64,000 nt of DNA from assembly GCA_022497155.1 (NCBI GenBank), contig MU385761.1, positions 1 through 64,000 on the forward strand, in the 5' to 3' direction. Made by a program: the position numbers and the translations under genes. Numbering within the stretch: the first letter of the stretch is position 1; the number at the start of each line of letters is the position of its first letter. This stretch comes from Whalleya microplaca (taxonomy: Eukaryota > Ascomycota > Sordariomycetes > Xylariales > Xylariaceae). The notes beneath the pieces are model-generated. The model made no database searches and was not told the origin of the DNA. It saw only the letters and a list, made by a program, of their open reading frames with translations. This document shows, piece after piece, positions 1 through 9,203 of this stretch.

Positions 1-414
1 AAGGTGGCATTCAAGTGATGTGGTGTATCAAGGTGTGTAAAAGTGTCATCCGATATCGTCGTCCATACAAATTGTATACGTGTCAATAGCTGGCTATATC
101 CAGCCATATACCAAGCATAATTAGCTTGTTACCGTTGCCCATATAAAATGGACAGGTTTGTATGCAAAAACATACGGTCTGGTGTTTCTAGTGTCATCGC
201 GCTCTGTGTTTCTGGTGTCCTGTATAAAAAAAAAAAAAAAAGAAAATTCGTAAATCGTGGGTGACAAGTGACGTGGATGTGATATAGATGGAAGCAGCTA
301 GCTATCGATTATATGGCTTGGTTCGATTTATATAGGAGATAGGTGGCTATCGGACGAAATAAAATAATCCGCGTGCGATTTGTCGGATGAAAATAAAGTG
401 AGCTCGATAGTAGA

Positions 415-658
415 TGTGACGGCTCGAGGAAGGAGGCGGCGCGTGCTGCGTAATAGGTGTGTATTACTGAAAAATTATAAGGTGAGGAGTAAAAGGTCAG
501 CTAATTGTTGTGTGACAGCCTGACCTGAGAAAACCTCCTTACCTGATTACCTAAGCTATCTGACTAAGCATGTGGTTCGGCAGGTTACGTGTGCGGGGCC
601 TAGGGTGTGCTGCAGCTTATAGGGCCTTACAGCACCCTACAGGGCCTGTGCCGTAACA
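415..658 (-). repeat. LTR of the gag-only element, left copy
   Basis: 244-bp long terminal repeat that starts TGTGACGGCTCGAGG and ends CCGTAACA. It matches 2587-2830 in length and order. Given the minus-strand gag, it is the 3' LTR in the element's own orientation. Confidence 0.85.
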
Positions 659-1025
659 TTACCCCCCTGAATCCACTGTATATAACAGCTAACAACTGCT
701 AGCTTATAGCGCACCTAGTGTGTGTAGGGATTGACCTAATTACCACTGCCCTGAAAAGGTGATTTTTCGACCTCATTTACCCCTATGCTATGGCACACCA
801 AATTTGTATATGCCCTGACATTAGCACTGAGTGAACTTATCAAAATTTTGAAAATTGAGTCCTCTATAGGATTCAGTTAATCCACTGTATTCCTTTACAA
901 CCACCCAGTATCGACCACTGTAATCAGCTGCTGCTGCTGTAATCTATCTACCCCCCTGAGACCTAACCTGTGACCTCGTCGTCGGCAAGCAACTTGCGGA
1001 GGTTCGATTCGTATGGCAATAACGG

Positions 1026-1970
1026 GCATTTCGCAATATCGTAGGTTGTATCGCCATAACGCTGGCACTACTAAAGACGCTTTCTGGCACGGCGTTCCTT
1101 ATGGGTACTGGATATAGCTATCGGGCCCTCGGGAGTCCAAAATAACGCAATCTTAAGTAGCCAGGCTCCGCTTTCGGAGATATCTTCGGACGTAGTTTCG
1201 GCTTCAGTTCCGTATACATAAATAGTGCCAACAGAGGTATCTATAGCACTGGAATTACGGGGAGCCGAGACGTGAAAGCCTGACTGCCGGTAAAGCCACA
1301 GGACAAATTCGTCATAAGTGTTCGGTACTAAATCTCTCTCAAGAAGCTTCCGCTTCAGTTCATCATTTACGGCGTGGCGCAAACGGTTGATCCGGTGCTT
1401 TTCAGAAAGATCTATCTCACCAGCCTCCCAGGTCTATCGGTACTACTGTGCCAGAAAGGTACGAATAGACTCATTAGGACCTTATATAGTAGATCGAAAC
1501 TTAGCCGCCGCTCGCGTGGCTTTATTCGGATCGGCGTAAATTAACTTTAAGGTATCTAAAATAGTCTGATAATCCCAAACGCCACTTTTTTATGCGTGGG
1601 CCATAACAGAGAGGACGATATACTATACCTTAAGCTCGAGACGAGCGTATACATAATAGAACTTGGCTTGGGACGATCCGATCGCTTCGCCGTCGATTTC
1701 CAATTTGCCGGCGATCTAGAGGATCCACACATCAAAGTCGGAAGGGCCTAACAAGGCAGGAGGATCTGGGAGGACTGATCGAGAGCGTAGCTGCTTAAAT
1801 AGTAAGGCACTGTAGGTAGTTTCCATAATGCCGAGCTTAGATTCGATAGAGGTCTTATCGGCCTGGAGCTGCTAAACGTGGCTTTCGTAATCAGCCTTCA
1901 ACGCACCGACGTAGGTATTGAATTTAGAGGTAAGTTTAGCACGCAGGGCTTGGAAGGCGGCGTTGAGCTT
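1026..1970 (-). pseudogene. Degraded Gypsy-type Gag with CCHC knuckle relic
   Basis: Read on the minus strand in one constant frame, this stretch gives a typical fungal Gypsy Gag. A DPPALLGPSDFDVW segment is followed by a G-E-A-I-G-S-S-Q-A-K-F-Y-Y-V-Y stretch and later by TYDEFVLWLYRQSGF. The frame is broken by TAG and TAA codons that can derive from CAG, CAA or TGG by C-to-T or G-to-A change. The longest uninterrupted piece is 1071-1382. Just past it (1026-1067) the residues are spaced exactly as a CX2CX4HX4C zinc knuckle, with Tyr in place of the second Cys and of the His; both changes are one transition away (TGT to TAT, CAC to TAC). The upstream end is not defined. Confidence 0.75.
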
Positions 1971-2586
1971 ATTGCTGCCAATAGAGGCTATTGCCGCTAT
2001 AAAAAAGGAAGAGAGACGAAATTTTCGGCCTTGCGTTCGCACGGACTAGGTCGAAAATCGAATAAAAAGGTATTCCCTAAATCGCCGGAAAATTAACGTA
2101 TCGATTAAGGGAAAAGGAAAAAGGGTATCTAACGTATAACACGAACCGGACTAGATTAGGCACCAATTACAACGGGGTCAACCAAGGCCTCAGGCGTATC
2201 CTGCTATAAAAAAGCTGGCTTGCTAAATGTATAGAAGTGACGGCGTAGGAATGAAAGGTAACTGACGGGGGATTTCGCCGACCACGTCAGAGAATCGCTG
2301 ACCTAACTGGCTGCTGGTAAACTTGACTGACGATTCTTAAGGCAAAACTACTAATCGTCGGTATATTTCGCTAGCTGCCTGAGGAACTAAAGAAAGGACC
2401 TCGCTATCGCACAAAGAGGTATAACCAGCTGAAGGTATTATAACACCTAATAAAAGAGAGGCTAGGCTACCGATCGAGAAAAAGGAGGATTAACGGGTAA
2501 CTAATCAACTACGCTGATTAAAAAAAGCGCTAAATTAATTCGATGGCGGAATCAGCTAAATTTAGCGCCAAAGAACCTTATAATTA

Positions 2587-2830
2587 TGTGACGGCTCGAG
2601 GAAGGAGGCGGCGCGTGCTGCGTAATAGGTATGTATTACTAAAAAATTATAAGGTAAGGAGTAAAAGGTCAGCTAATTGCTGTGTGACAGCCTGACCTAA
2701 GAAAACCTCCTCACCTAATTACCTAAGCTATCTGACTAAGCATGTGGTTCGGCAGGTCACGTGTGCGGGGCCTAGGGTATGCTGCAGCTTACAGGGCCTT
2801 ACAGCACCCCATAGGGCCTGTGCCGTGACA
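2587..2830 (-). repeat. LTR of the gag-only element, right copy
   Basis: 244-bp repeat that is a direct copy of 415-658. It is followed at once by the target duplication GTAGA (2831-2835), after which copy A of the outer repeat resumes. It is the 5' LTR in the element's minus orientation. Confidence 0.85.
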
Positions 2831-3262
2831 GTAGATATACTTTAAGTGGCTATTGCTAGTGAATTTTATGCTTCCGTAATTTATGGTATAATAAAAAAAA
2901 CTGTTTTATTCGATTAATTAAAAGGCGAAAAAGTTAAAGCTTATTTGGGGGAGTTAAATATTTTAAAATAAAGTGTTAAGGTAAATTAAAAGTGAGATAT
3001 TAAGTTAAAATAAGTGTATATTAGTTATTAAAGTTATATGTATGTGACTATTTAATTATCTAGTAATATTTGTTATAAAAAGTAAAGGAGATATAAGGGA
3101 AAAAGTTAGCTAAATATAGGTATATAATTCACTGTAAAATGCCTTATAAAGTGCCTTATAAATACCCTGTGAATATTTTATAAAGTGCTTTATAACGTGG
3201 CTTTAAGGGGCTTTTAGTGGCTTTTAAGCTGCTATTAATACCCGTAATTCCCTGCTTTATTA

Positions 3263-4216
3263 CAATACTTTATTTTAAAACATTATAATAAAAAATATAA
3301 CTTAAAGCCGATAGATTTTTTAATAATCCCGTAAATTTATAAATAACATTAAAAAAAATATAAATTAAAAAACAAGGCTTAATTTACGTGCTATTTTAAA
3401 AAATAAAATAAAACTATTAGGGAATTTTATAATAAACTTATTAAGTTTGTTATTAAATTAAAATAACTATAAGTAAATATAAAATAGCTTTATAAAAAAT
3501 CGACTTAATTTAACTCTTATTTAATTAAAAAATTCCTAGTATATTTAAGTTTTAAATTCGACTTATTTTTTATTACTTAAAAACCTTACATTATTAAAAT
3601 TAATAAAATTAATTAAAAAAATGTTATAAAGCGTATAATTACCTTAAATAAAGTTATTAACGTTATTTTAAATTTTAAACATAGTGTTTTAAAACAAGGT
3701 GTCGGGGTAAAGCGAAAGTGAAATATTAAGTTAAAAATAAGTGTATATTAGCTATTAAAGCTATGTGTGTGTGACTATTTAATGATATTTATATTTTATT
3801 TTTTTGTTAAAAAAGTAAAGGAGATATAAAGAAAAAAGTCAGCTAAATATAAGTATATAATCCACTGTAAATTGCCTTATAAAATGCTTTATAAATACCT
3901 TATAAAGTGCTTTATAAAGTGCTTTATAACGTGGCTTTAAAGAGCTTTTAGTGGCTTTTAAGCTGCTATTAATACCCGTAATCCCCTGCCTTATAATATC
4001 CCTCCCTGATTTTTTAGCTAGCGTTCACGCAGCTGAAAAATTAAAAAAAAAAAAAAAATGAAAACACGCCCCACACTTGAATGCCTAACCTTTAAATCTA
4101 AAAAAAAAAAAATTTTCACCCCAGGGACCTTAGGGTAACAGGTCAAATAGCCACAGCTATTAGCAGCAGCAGCAACAGCAGGTTAGGTTAGGTGACCTCC
4201 CTATAAGCCTCCCTAA
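3263..4216. repeat. AT-rich filler and third partial repeat block
   Basis: After copy A there is very AT-rich DNA with no reading frame. Bases about 3711-3994 are a third copy of the roughly 280-bp block also present at about 2991-3260 (end of copy A) and about 4930-5214 (end of copy B). All three share the GTGGCTTTAA...GGGCTTTTAGTGG region and end near AATACCCGTAATCCCCTGC. A GACAAGGTGTTAGGGTAAA-like phrase recurs close to the block starts and again near 5530, which suggests a conserved element boundary. No gene is visible. Confidence 0.7.
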
Positions 4217-4340
4217 CAGCTGACAGCAGGTGACAGCAGGTCAACAGGTGACAGCAGGTCAGCAGGTGACAGCAGGTCAGCAAGTGACAGCAGGTCAGCT
4301 AGCCACAGCTAGCAGCAGCAGCAGCAGCAGCAGCTAACAG
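4217..4340. repeat. 18-bp minisatellite plus (AGC)n tract
   Basis: About four imperfect tandem copies of an 18-bp unit, GGTGACAGCAGGTCAGCA, occupy about 4217-4299. They are followed by a run of AGC trinucleotides (about 4309-4334). The tract lies directly before copy B of the outer repeat and is far richer in G+C than its surroundings. Confidence 0.8.
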
Positions 4341-4355
4341 CCTCCCTTGCTACTA

Positions 4356-5216
4356 AAGGTGGCATTCAAGTGATGTGGTGTATTAAGGTGTGTAAAAAGG
4401 TGTCATCCGATATCGTCGTCCATATAAATTATATATGTATTAATAGCTGGCTATATTTAGCTATATATTAAACATAATTAGCTTATTATTATTACTTTTA
4501 TAAAATGGACAGGTTTATATATAAAAACATACGGTCTAGTGTTTTTAGTGTTATCGCGCTTTATATTTTTAATATTTTAATATATAAAAAAAAGAAAATT
4601 TATAAATTATAAGTAATAAGTGACATAAATATAATATATAAATAAAGTAGCTAGCTAGCTATTAATCGAGCATATAGCTTAGTTTAATTTATATAAAAAA
4701 TAAGTGGCTATTAAATAAAATAAAATAATCCGCGTGCGATATATCGGATAAAAATAAAGTAAGCTCGATAATAAATATATTTTAAGTGGCTATTATTAGT
4801 GAATTTTATACCTCCGTAATTTATAATATAATAAAAAAAACTATTTTACTCGATTAATTAAAAGGCAAGGAAGTTAAGGCCTGTCCGGGAGTGCTAAATG
4901 TCTTAAGACAAGGTATTAAAGTGAATCGAAAATAAAATATCAAGTTAAAAATAAGTGTATATAATAGCTGTTAAAGCTATATATAATTATTTAATAATTT
5001 AGTAATATCTATTAATCTTTATTATAAAAAAGTGAAAAAGATGTGAGGGAAAAAGTCAGCTAAATATAAGTATATAATCCACTGTAAATTGCCTTATAAA
5101 GTGCCCTATAAATACCCTGTGGAGTGCCCTGTGAAATGCCCTATAACGTAGCTCCAGGGGGCTTTTAGTGGCTTTTAAGCTGCTATTAATACCCGTAATC
5201 CCCTGCCCTATAACAA
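4356..5216. repeat. Long AT-rich repeat, copy B (uninterrupted)
   Basis: Uninterrupted copy of the repeat seen at 1-3262. Its first part matches 1-414 and its second matches 2836 to about 3262. The junction near 4780, GCTCGATAATAAATATATT, corresponds to the pre-insertion site of the LTR element; the site sequence GTAGA appears here as ATAAA, consistent with RIP. This copy therefore shows the empty site. Confidence 0.8.
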
Positions 5217-5900
5217 TATAACCTTAAATTTTACTTCAAATTAAAATATATCGAAATTAATAAATTCTTTTATAAAAAAAAAGCAATAAAACAGTAAAGT
5301 TAACTTTTAATATATTAATATAAAAAATTAAATAGCCGATAGATTTATTAAAACTTTACCCCGCATTAAATTCGAATAATTTCGATAAGTATTAAAACTA
5401 AAACCTAAGAGAATTTAACTTAACCCTAAAAAAAATACCCTATAAATACCCTAAAAGCACCTTATAAAAAGGCATATTAAAAAACGATATCGTTAATTAC
5501 TATATCTTATTATATATATTGTTTTAGGACAGGGTGTTAGGGTAAAGGAGGTGCCACTTTATAGCTTCGCTAATCGGAAGTAATCAAGGCGACGAAACAA
5601 AAAAGTCACTTATAACAGCGATTAATCGAAAGGAAAGATATGTTTATTATCGGCAACAAGGCCGTCTGAGCTGTGTATATTCTATCTGGGAGTAAAAAAA
5701 AAAGACAAGCGATATATATATGCCATAGCACACTAGCCCCATAACAATATATACCTTATAAAACTATAAAAATTAATTTAATAGTTAGTACGTAAAGCTA
5801 ATATAATTTACTTTAGTTAAAATAAAAAAATTCTTTATAATATAAACTTTAGTTATATATATATCTTATATCTTACTATTATTTAAGTATAATATTATAA
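5217..5900. other. Gene-free AT-rich interval
   Basis: RIP-like AT-rich sequence with a less mutated island at about 5540-5750. The phrase GGACAGGGTGTTAGGGTAAA near 5525 repeats a motif seen at about 3690 and in weaker form near 2960 and 4895. I see no reading frame, tRNA or other gene. Confidence 0.5.
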
Positions 5901-5929
5901 TAACTTATTTTTATAAAAATTTAAATATA

Positions 5930-6880
5930 CCGTTCAACTCGTTTTCGAAAAAGCTATCGAATAAATATAATTATATATACGTTAGATATCGATAAAACCT
6001 ATAATAAAATATAACGTAAAATATTTTAAAACTATTTTATAAAAAGTAAAAGCCGAAACAAAAGCCGAATTTCTTCTCTTTACCGATTTTAATAAAGTAA
6101 TGTAAATGTTAATATACTTTAATATAATCGGTCTTATTTATAAAAAATACCTAAGCTAATATAACAAAAGCGTATTTCTTTTCACTCGTTAATTAAGTCT
6201 TTAGCTTATTGTTAATACCGAATTATTATACGTTTATCCGCAGTATATATTATTCGTAAAAATAAAGTAGCGTAAAATTTATTTCAAGCGTTACGGAGCT
6301 AAATAATATAGAAATATAGCCATAAAAAATACTATAAACAAGTTTTAAAACCGCCTTAAGTTATAAAAATCCAGCTAAATAGGATTTTATATAGTACTTA
6401 TTACGGGCACTTAAAGGAAATAAAAAATAAAAAATAAAATATAATACGTATTTATTATATTGTTTTTAAAAAAACTAAAAAAATATAAGAAATATATTAT
6501 ATTTTAAAATTATAACTTATATTTAAAACTAATAGATAAAATACGCTCGAAAAAAGCATTAAGCGGATATTAAAAGGAAATATATAAATTTTTTTTTAAA
6601 AAGTTAAAAAAATTCACTATATAGTATAACGCCGATAAAACTAGCAGTAAATAAAAAAAATGCGTCTTTTATTCGATAAAAAAAGTCCGAAACTAGTATA
6701 ACGTTAGAAATTAACCTTATTTTAGCCTTAAAAATCCTAAACTCCGGGATTATATAAAGCTGCTGCTTTAAGTTATTAGGAGATTAATTTATTAATATAT
6801 AAATAAAAGTATATAATAAACGAAAAGAAATAAAATAATAGGCTTAAATTTAACCTTTTTGTCACGGGAACTGGCTATAG
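5930..6880 (+). pseudogene. RIP-degraded coding relic, family unknown
   Basis: One plus-strand frame (for example from 6065) stays protein-like for several hundred bases. It contains segments such as FLLFTDFNKVM, NTELLYVYPQYILFVK and IGFYIVLITGT, interrupted mainly by TAA and TAG codons where CAA, CAG or TGG would fit. That is how a RIPped coding sequence looks. I do not recognise the family; a transposon protein is likely from its position. The ends are uncertain and the base composition is extremely AT-rich. Confidence 0.4.
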
Positions 6881-8145
6881 TAGTAACAGTTATACCTTTT
6901 GCTTAATTAATATAATGTAATAAAGCTAGAGATTTAAAACTACGGGAGGTGCGCAAGTATTTTATATAGTGGCTACCCCACTTTACTTAATCAGCTGCGA
7001 AGTCCGTGCATCACCGATTTCACGCTTTGTTACCTTAAGCTAGGACTAGGCTAATTAGGTTATAAGATCACAGGATTAGGTGGATCTATAACACTTTTTA
7101 TAGTTCGGTTATATATTAAATACCTTATAAAGGGAGGTATAAAACTTGTTTTAAAAAAAGCTATAATATATTTTCTTTTCTTTAATTTCTTTTAATTTTA
7201 AAAGGAATTATAACGCTTGTAAGAAAGTTTAAGTTTTATATATATATAATTCGAGAGGGAGTGTTAAAATATAAAAAGTTAAGCGACTTATATATTATAT
7301 TATAATAATATATATCTTTTAAATGCTTTAAATATATTTAAACTTAGACTTTATAATAATTAACGGGTATTTATCTTATATTTTTAATAACTTAAAGCTG
7401 GTGGCAAGCGTTTATTTATTTGTTAATATCAAGTTTGGCCAAGTAAGGACGACTTTACGGTGGCTATATACTTTAATTTCGCAGCCTCCCTATAGTCACT
7501 GATTTGTAGTATTTACCTCTTAATTTTATTTTATTTTATAAATCAATGTGTTATCATATAATATCTCTAACCTGTTAATCTAGGCTCTTATATTTCTTAG
7601 AGCGTTTTGTCAAGTGTTGTGAAAGTACATAGAGTTTACTCATATTAAAATAGCATCTTGGCCATGCATGCTAAGGGGAAATAGAAGTATATAAATATAT
7701 AAACAATCAAAGTAAGAAAAGGTCCCTATTTCACTTTGCTATTACCTTCCACATGGGAGATTCTTTAACCGTTTACTCTTGGGGAATGGTATCGGCTGGA
7801 AGATAGATGTCAGTGTACGAGCTGCTACATGTACTTATCACAGCATAATATGACGCTCAGGTACGAATTCTGTAGCGGCGGGGTGATGGGGTTGGTGGGG
7901 TTGGTGGGATGATGTATGCTGCCGTTGATGTGAAGTGCGAAGACTCCAAGGGGTCGGATGTCATGATTGGTGCGGGCGCTTTTTAACATCTGTGTTGGTG
8001 CAGGAGCTATAATTGAAGCCGAGGCGTGATTGGCGACATGTCCCGTTCCCCTTGAATAGTTGGCGCTTAACGCTTATCGCTGTTGGCCAACAGCCACCCC
8101 ACCAACTAATAACACAATGTGATTAGGGCGTGTGCTCTTTTCCCA
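6881..8145. other. Transition from RIPped DNA to normal intergenic DNA
   Basis: An AT-rich stretch with a less mutated island (about 6880-7090) gives way near 7.45 kb to DNA of ordinary composition. I see no coding region, RNA gene or terminal repeat that I can support. Confidence 0.4.
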
Positions 8146-8216
8146 CCCTACCAGCCAGCCAGCCAGCCAGCCAGCCCAGCCCAGCCTACCCAACCTACCC
8201 AACCAAGCAACCAAGC
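8146..8216. repeat. C-rich tandem repeats (CCAG)n and (CCAAC)n
   Basis: A run of CCAG units is followed by CCCAG and CCTACCCAA/CCAACC units. This is a simple-sequence tract in intergenic DNA just left of the MITE-like element. Confidence 0.75.
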
Positions 8217-8359
8217 ACCAAGAACACCAAGTGGTGCATATGTAGAGTGATCATCTACCGGCGTCGCTAAATATGGGACCACTCGTCATATCTTACTGAG
8301 GTAGTTTAGCTAGATGGGATGAGAATTGTGCTCACTAGCTGACTACCCAGTTGACTATA

Positions 8360-8866
8360 GCCCACCTAAAACTCCCTCCCTTTTTTCCTAAAACTCCCCC
8401 CCTCTCCACTTAGTATAGCGCCATCATACGCTGGCACAGGTAACCTCTCAGATTAGTATGTAGATCAGTGTCGATTGGTGAAATTACAATATGCCTGGCC
8501 TGCTGGCTATGTATATACCTAAGGTATGTAGTTATTCTGTATCCCATTCACGTCAATTGCAATTACAGGCTTCTTTAACACTTGCTATTTATTATATCTA
8601 CTTATTTAAGTAGTTGGCTATTATAGTATCTTTTATATCGACTGATTATATAAGCTAATGCTGCTTAAAAGCAATTAAATATTGCTAATACAAAAATACT
8701 ATTAAGTAATACGCGTTAGATGCCTCCAGCGCGTACGGTATTTACATATACGTAATACATCTCATCTACATATTAATCTGGAGGGGTACTTATGTCAGCG
8801 GCATATTTTGGTACTGAGTGGAGAGGGGGGAGTTTTAGGAAAAAAGGGAGGGAGTTTTAGGTGGGC
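8360..8866. mobile_element. MITE-like element with TA target duplication
   Basis: A 507-bp element whose ends are inverted copies. The outer 55 bp of each side match almost perfectly, beginning GCCCACCTAAAACTCCC; the one clear length difference is a C-run of 7 versus 6. Similarity continues more weakly for about another 50 bp (CAGATTAATATGTAGAT versus CAGATTAGTATGTAGAT). A TA dinucleotide flanks both ends (8358-8359 and 8867-8868). The interior has no coding capacity. TA duplication and terminal inverted repeats point to a non-autonomous Tc1/mariner/pogo-type element; the parent is not in this window. Confidence 0.85.
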
Positions 8867-8868
8867 TA

Positions 8869-9203
8869 GTTGACTAGGCCTGCTAGGTATGTAATAAGTA
8901 GTAAGTAGCAAGTAGCGAGAAGGATGGCTTGCCGGGATAAGGTAACGTGGCTCCCCGTGCCTCCGATCGGTAGACATCCATGACCAGCAGCCTATCGCTG
9001 ATATGTGACGGGAGCGCCCGCATTGTGTCAAGCTTACTCTGTCATCCTTCATCATTCGTTTTTAGACGACGATTGATTTCAATCGAGGATTCCGACGCGA
9101 TCAGAAACCAACGTCTCCGGGCGATAGCAGGGGGTTGGGTAGTTGATTTCTTCACATCTTCGAGAGTCTATTCCGAGGAGCATTGGTCTGATCGCAACGG
9201 AAA
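8869..9203. other. Upstream region of the NTA1-like gene
   Basis: 335 bp between the MITE-like element and the amidase start codon. Short open frames occur here but none looks like protein. I see no clear TATA box. The element lies close enough to be within the promoter region. Confidence 0.4.

Larger units (their letters stand above)
415..2830 (-). mobile_element. Gag-only LTR retrotransposon (Gypsy-type gag)
   Basis: A 2416-bp element bounded by two direct 244-bp repeats (415-658 and 2587-2830). Each repeat begins TGTGACGG and ends in CA. It is flanked by a 5-bp target duplication GTAGA (410-414 and 2831-2835). The differences between the LTRs are transitions. The only coding relic inside is a Gag on the minus strand, so I orient the element minus. 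No protease, reverse transcriptase, RNase H or integrase is visible, and the 1.9-kb interior is too short to hold a pol. This fits a non-autonomous terminal-repeat element carrying gag only, mobilised in trans by an intact relative. It is RIP-mutated and presumably dead. Confidence 0.85.
1..3262. repeat. Long AT-rich repeat, copy A (interrupted)
   Basis: First copy of a repeat of about 0.85 kb. It runs off the left edge of the window. Bases 1-414 and 2836 to about 3262 align in order with 4356 to about 5216 (copy B). The gap between the two halves is filled exactly by the LTR element at 415-2830 plus one copy of its target duplication. The copies differ mainly by C/T and G/A transitions, as RIP produces. 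No coding potential is visible. It could itself be an LTR or another non-coding repeat; its family is not recognised. Confidence 0.8.

Noticed and set aside
1008..1020. GGTTCGATTCG, a tRNA-B-box-like sequence
   Set aside because: It lies inside the retroelement just past the Gag zinc knuckle on the opposite strand; no cloverleaf is possible.
4217..4340. Minisatellite considered as a CRISPR-like array
   Set aside because: Units are contiguous 18-mers without spacers, and the host is a eukaryote.
1..7500. Possibility that the AT-rich block is a centromere or subtelomere
   Set aside because: No telomeric TTAGGG array is present and the block is explained by nested, RIPped repeats; position on the chromosome cannot be told from this window.
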